Assembly: GCA_019448385.1 (NCBI GenBank)
Contig: JAGTXO010000012.1
Location: 394,501 to 458,500 of the forward strand
Direction: 5' to 3'
From: Diacronema lutheri
Taxonomy: Eukaryota; Haptophyta; Pavlovophyceae; Pavlovales; Pavlovaceae
DNA length: 64,000 bases
The notes beneath the pieces were generated by a model. The model was not told the origin of the DNA. It did no database searches and was given only the letters and a program-made list of their open reading frames with translations. Every line of letters starts with the position of its first letter. Position 1 is the first letter of the stretch. Shown here piece after piece: positions 63,802 to 64,000 of the stretch. The translations under genes were made by a program, and so were the position numbers.

Positions 63802-64000
63802 TCAGAGGCGGTCGGTGTGGTATGCCGCGCGCATCGTCAGCGCCGCGGCGTCGAGCTCGGCGGGCGAGGGCGCGTACGTGACGCCGCTCAGCACCTCGTC
63901 CGCGCCCGCCCTCGTTGCGCTCGCCGCCTCCGCAGTGCGCGCAGGCGGCTTCGTGACGGCACGCGAGGCCACGCCGCGCGCTGCAGGTGCCTTCGCGCGC
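63802..64000 (-). CDS. C-terminal end of a gene running off the window
   Basis: Reading the - strand inward from the right edge, one frame stays open and ends GVTYAPSPAELDAAALTMRA then AYHTDRL and a TGA at 63802-63804. The composition (Ala/Thr-rich then an amphipathic end) is that of real C-termini here, but no domain can be identified from about 65 residues. Confidence 0.4.
   Translation of the reverse strand, partial: RAKAPAARGVASRAVTKPPARTAEAASATRAGADEVLSGVTYAPSPAELDAAALTMRAAYHTDRL

Noticed and set aside
1-64000. tRNA, rRNA or bacterial-type features
   Set aside because: No tRNA cloverleaf, rRNA segment, ribosome-binding-site pattern or operon layout was seen; the genes are spliced and eukaryotic.

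Overview
This window reads as nuclear DNA of a very GC-rich, compact, intron-containing unicellular eukaryote, most likely an alga. Alanine- and arginine-rich proteins, short GT-AG introns (about half of the 24 resolved here begin GTGCGC) and gaps of often only 60 to 250 bp all point that way. A voltage-sensor/adenylyl-cyclase fusion, a BK-type potassium channel, RWP-RK factors, a lipoyl synthase with a possible bipartite plastid presequence and Fanzor-type nucleases would fit a haptophyte or similar secondary-plastid alga. The species cannot be fixed from the sequence alone. I saw no rRNA, tRNA, CRISPR array or bacterial operon.

Layout. 0-9 kb (+ strand): a large leucine-rich-repeat (LRR) protein, a spliced hypothetical gene that may be its 3' end, and a plant-type LRR membrane protein whose repeats are carried on 72-nt exons. 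9-22.6 kb (- strand): a SMCHD1/MORC-like GHKL ATPase, a membrane-anchored class III cyclase with a voltage-sensor-like N-terminus, and a BK-like potassium channel with an intron inside its selectivity filter. 22.6-23.4 kb: an 809-bp inverted-repeat element. 24-38 kb: dense housekeeping genes, namely ubiquilin/Dsk2, the splicing factor CWC24/RNF113, a small membrane protein, a broken Fanzor/TnpB-like fragment, lipoyl synthase back to back with a kinesin, a three-MA3-domain protein, and mitochondrial ribosomal protein bL12m back to back with FAD glycerol-3-phosphate dehydrogenase. 38-40.7 kb: a spermidine-synthase-like methyltransferase fold and two RWP-RK genes.

40.7-51.2 kb is the most unusual part: one - strand gene of two exons, about 3358 codons. 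It begins with a C48 (Ulp1-like) protease-like domain, carries a possible PD-(D/E)xK nuclease core in the middle, and ends in a complete-looking Fanzor (eukaryotic TnpB, OMEGA) RuvC nuclease.

51-64 kb is an accessory region rich in long G or C homopolymers. It holds a ubiquitin-specific protease, a broken gene with a Pif1-type helicase, a 3.2-kb pogo/Tc1-mariner-like transposon with TA target duplications, a small membrane protein, a 310-bp MITE with a 5-bp target duplication, and the end of a gene that runs off the window. Signalling genes (cyclase, BK channel, LRR receptor) dominate the left part, organelle and gene-expression functions the centre, and mobile-element material the right. Gene models were spliced by eye from reading-frame continuity, GT/AG borders and family knowledge; none is backed by transcript data.
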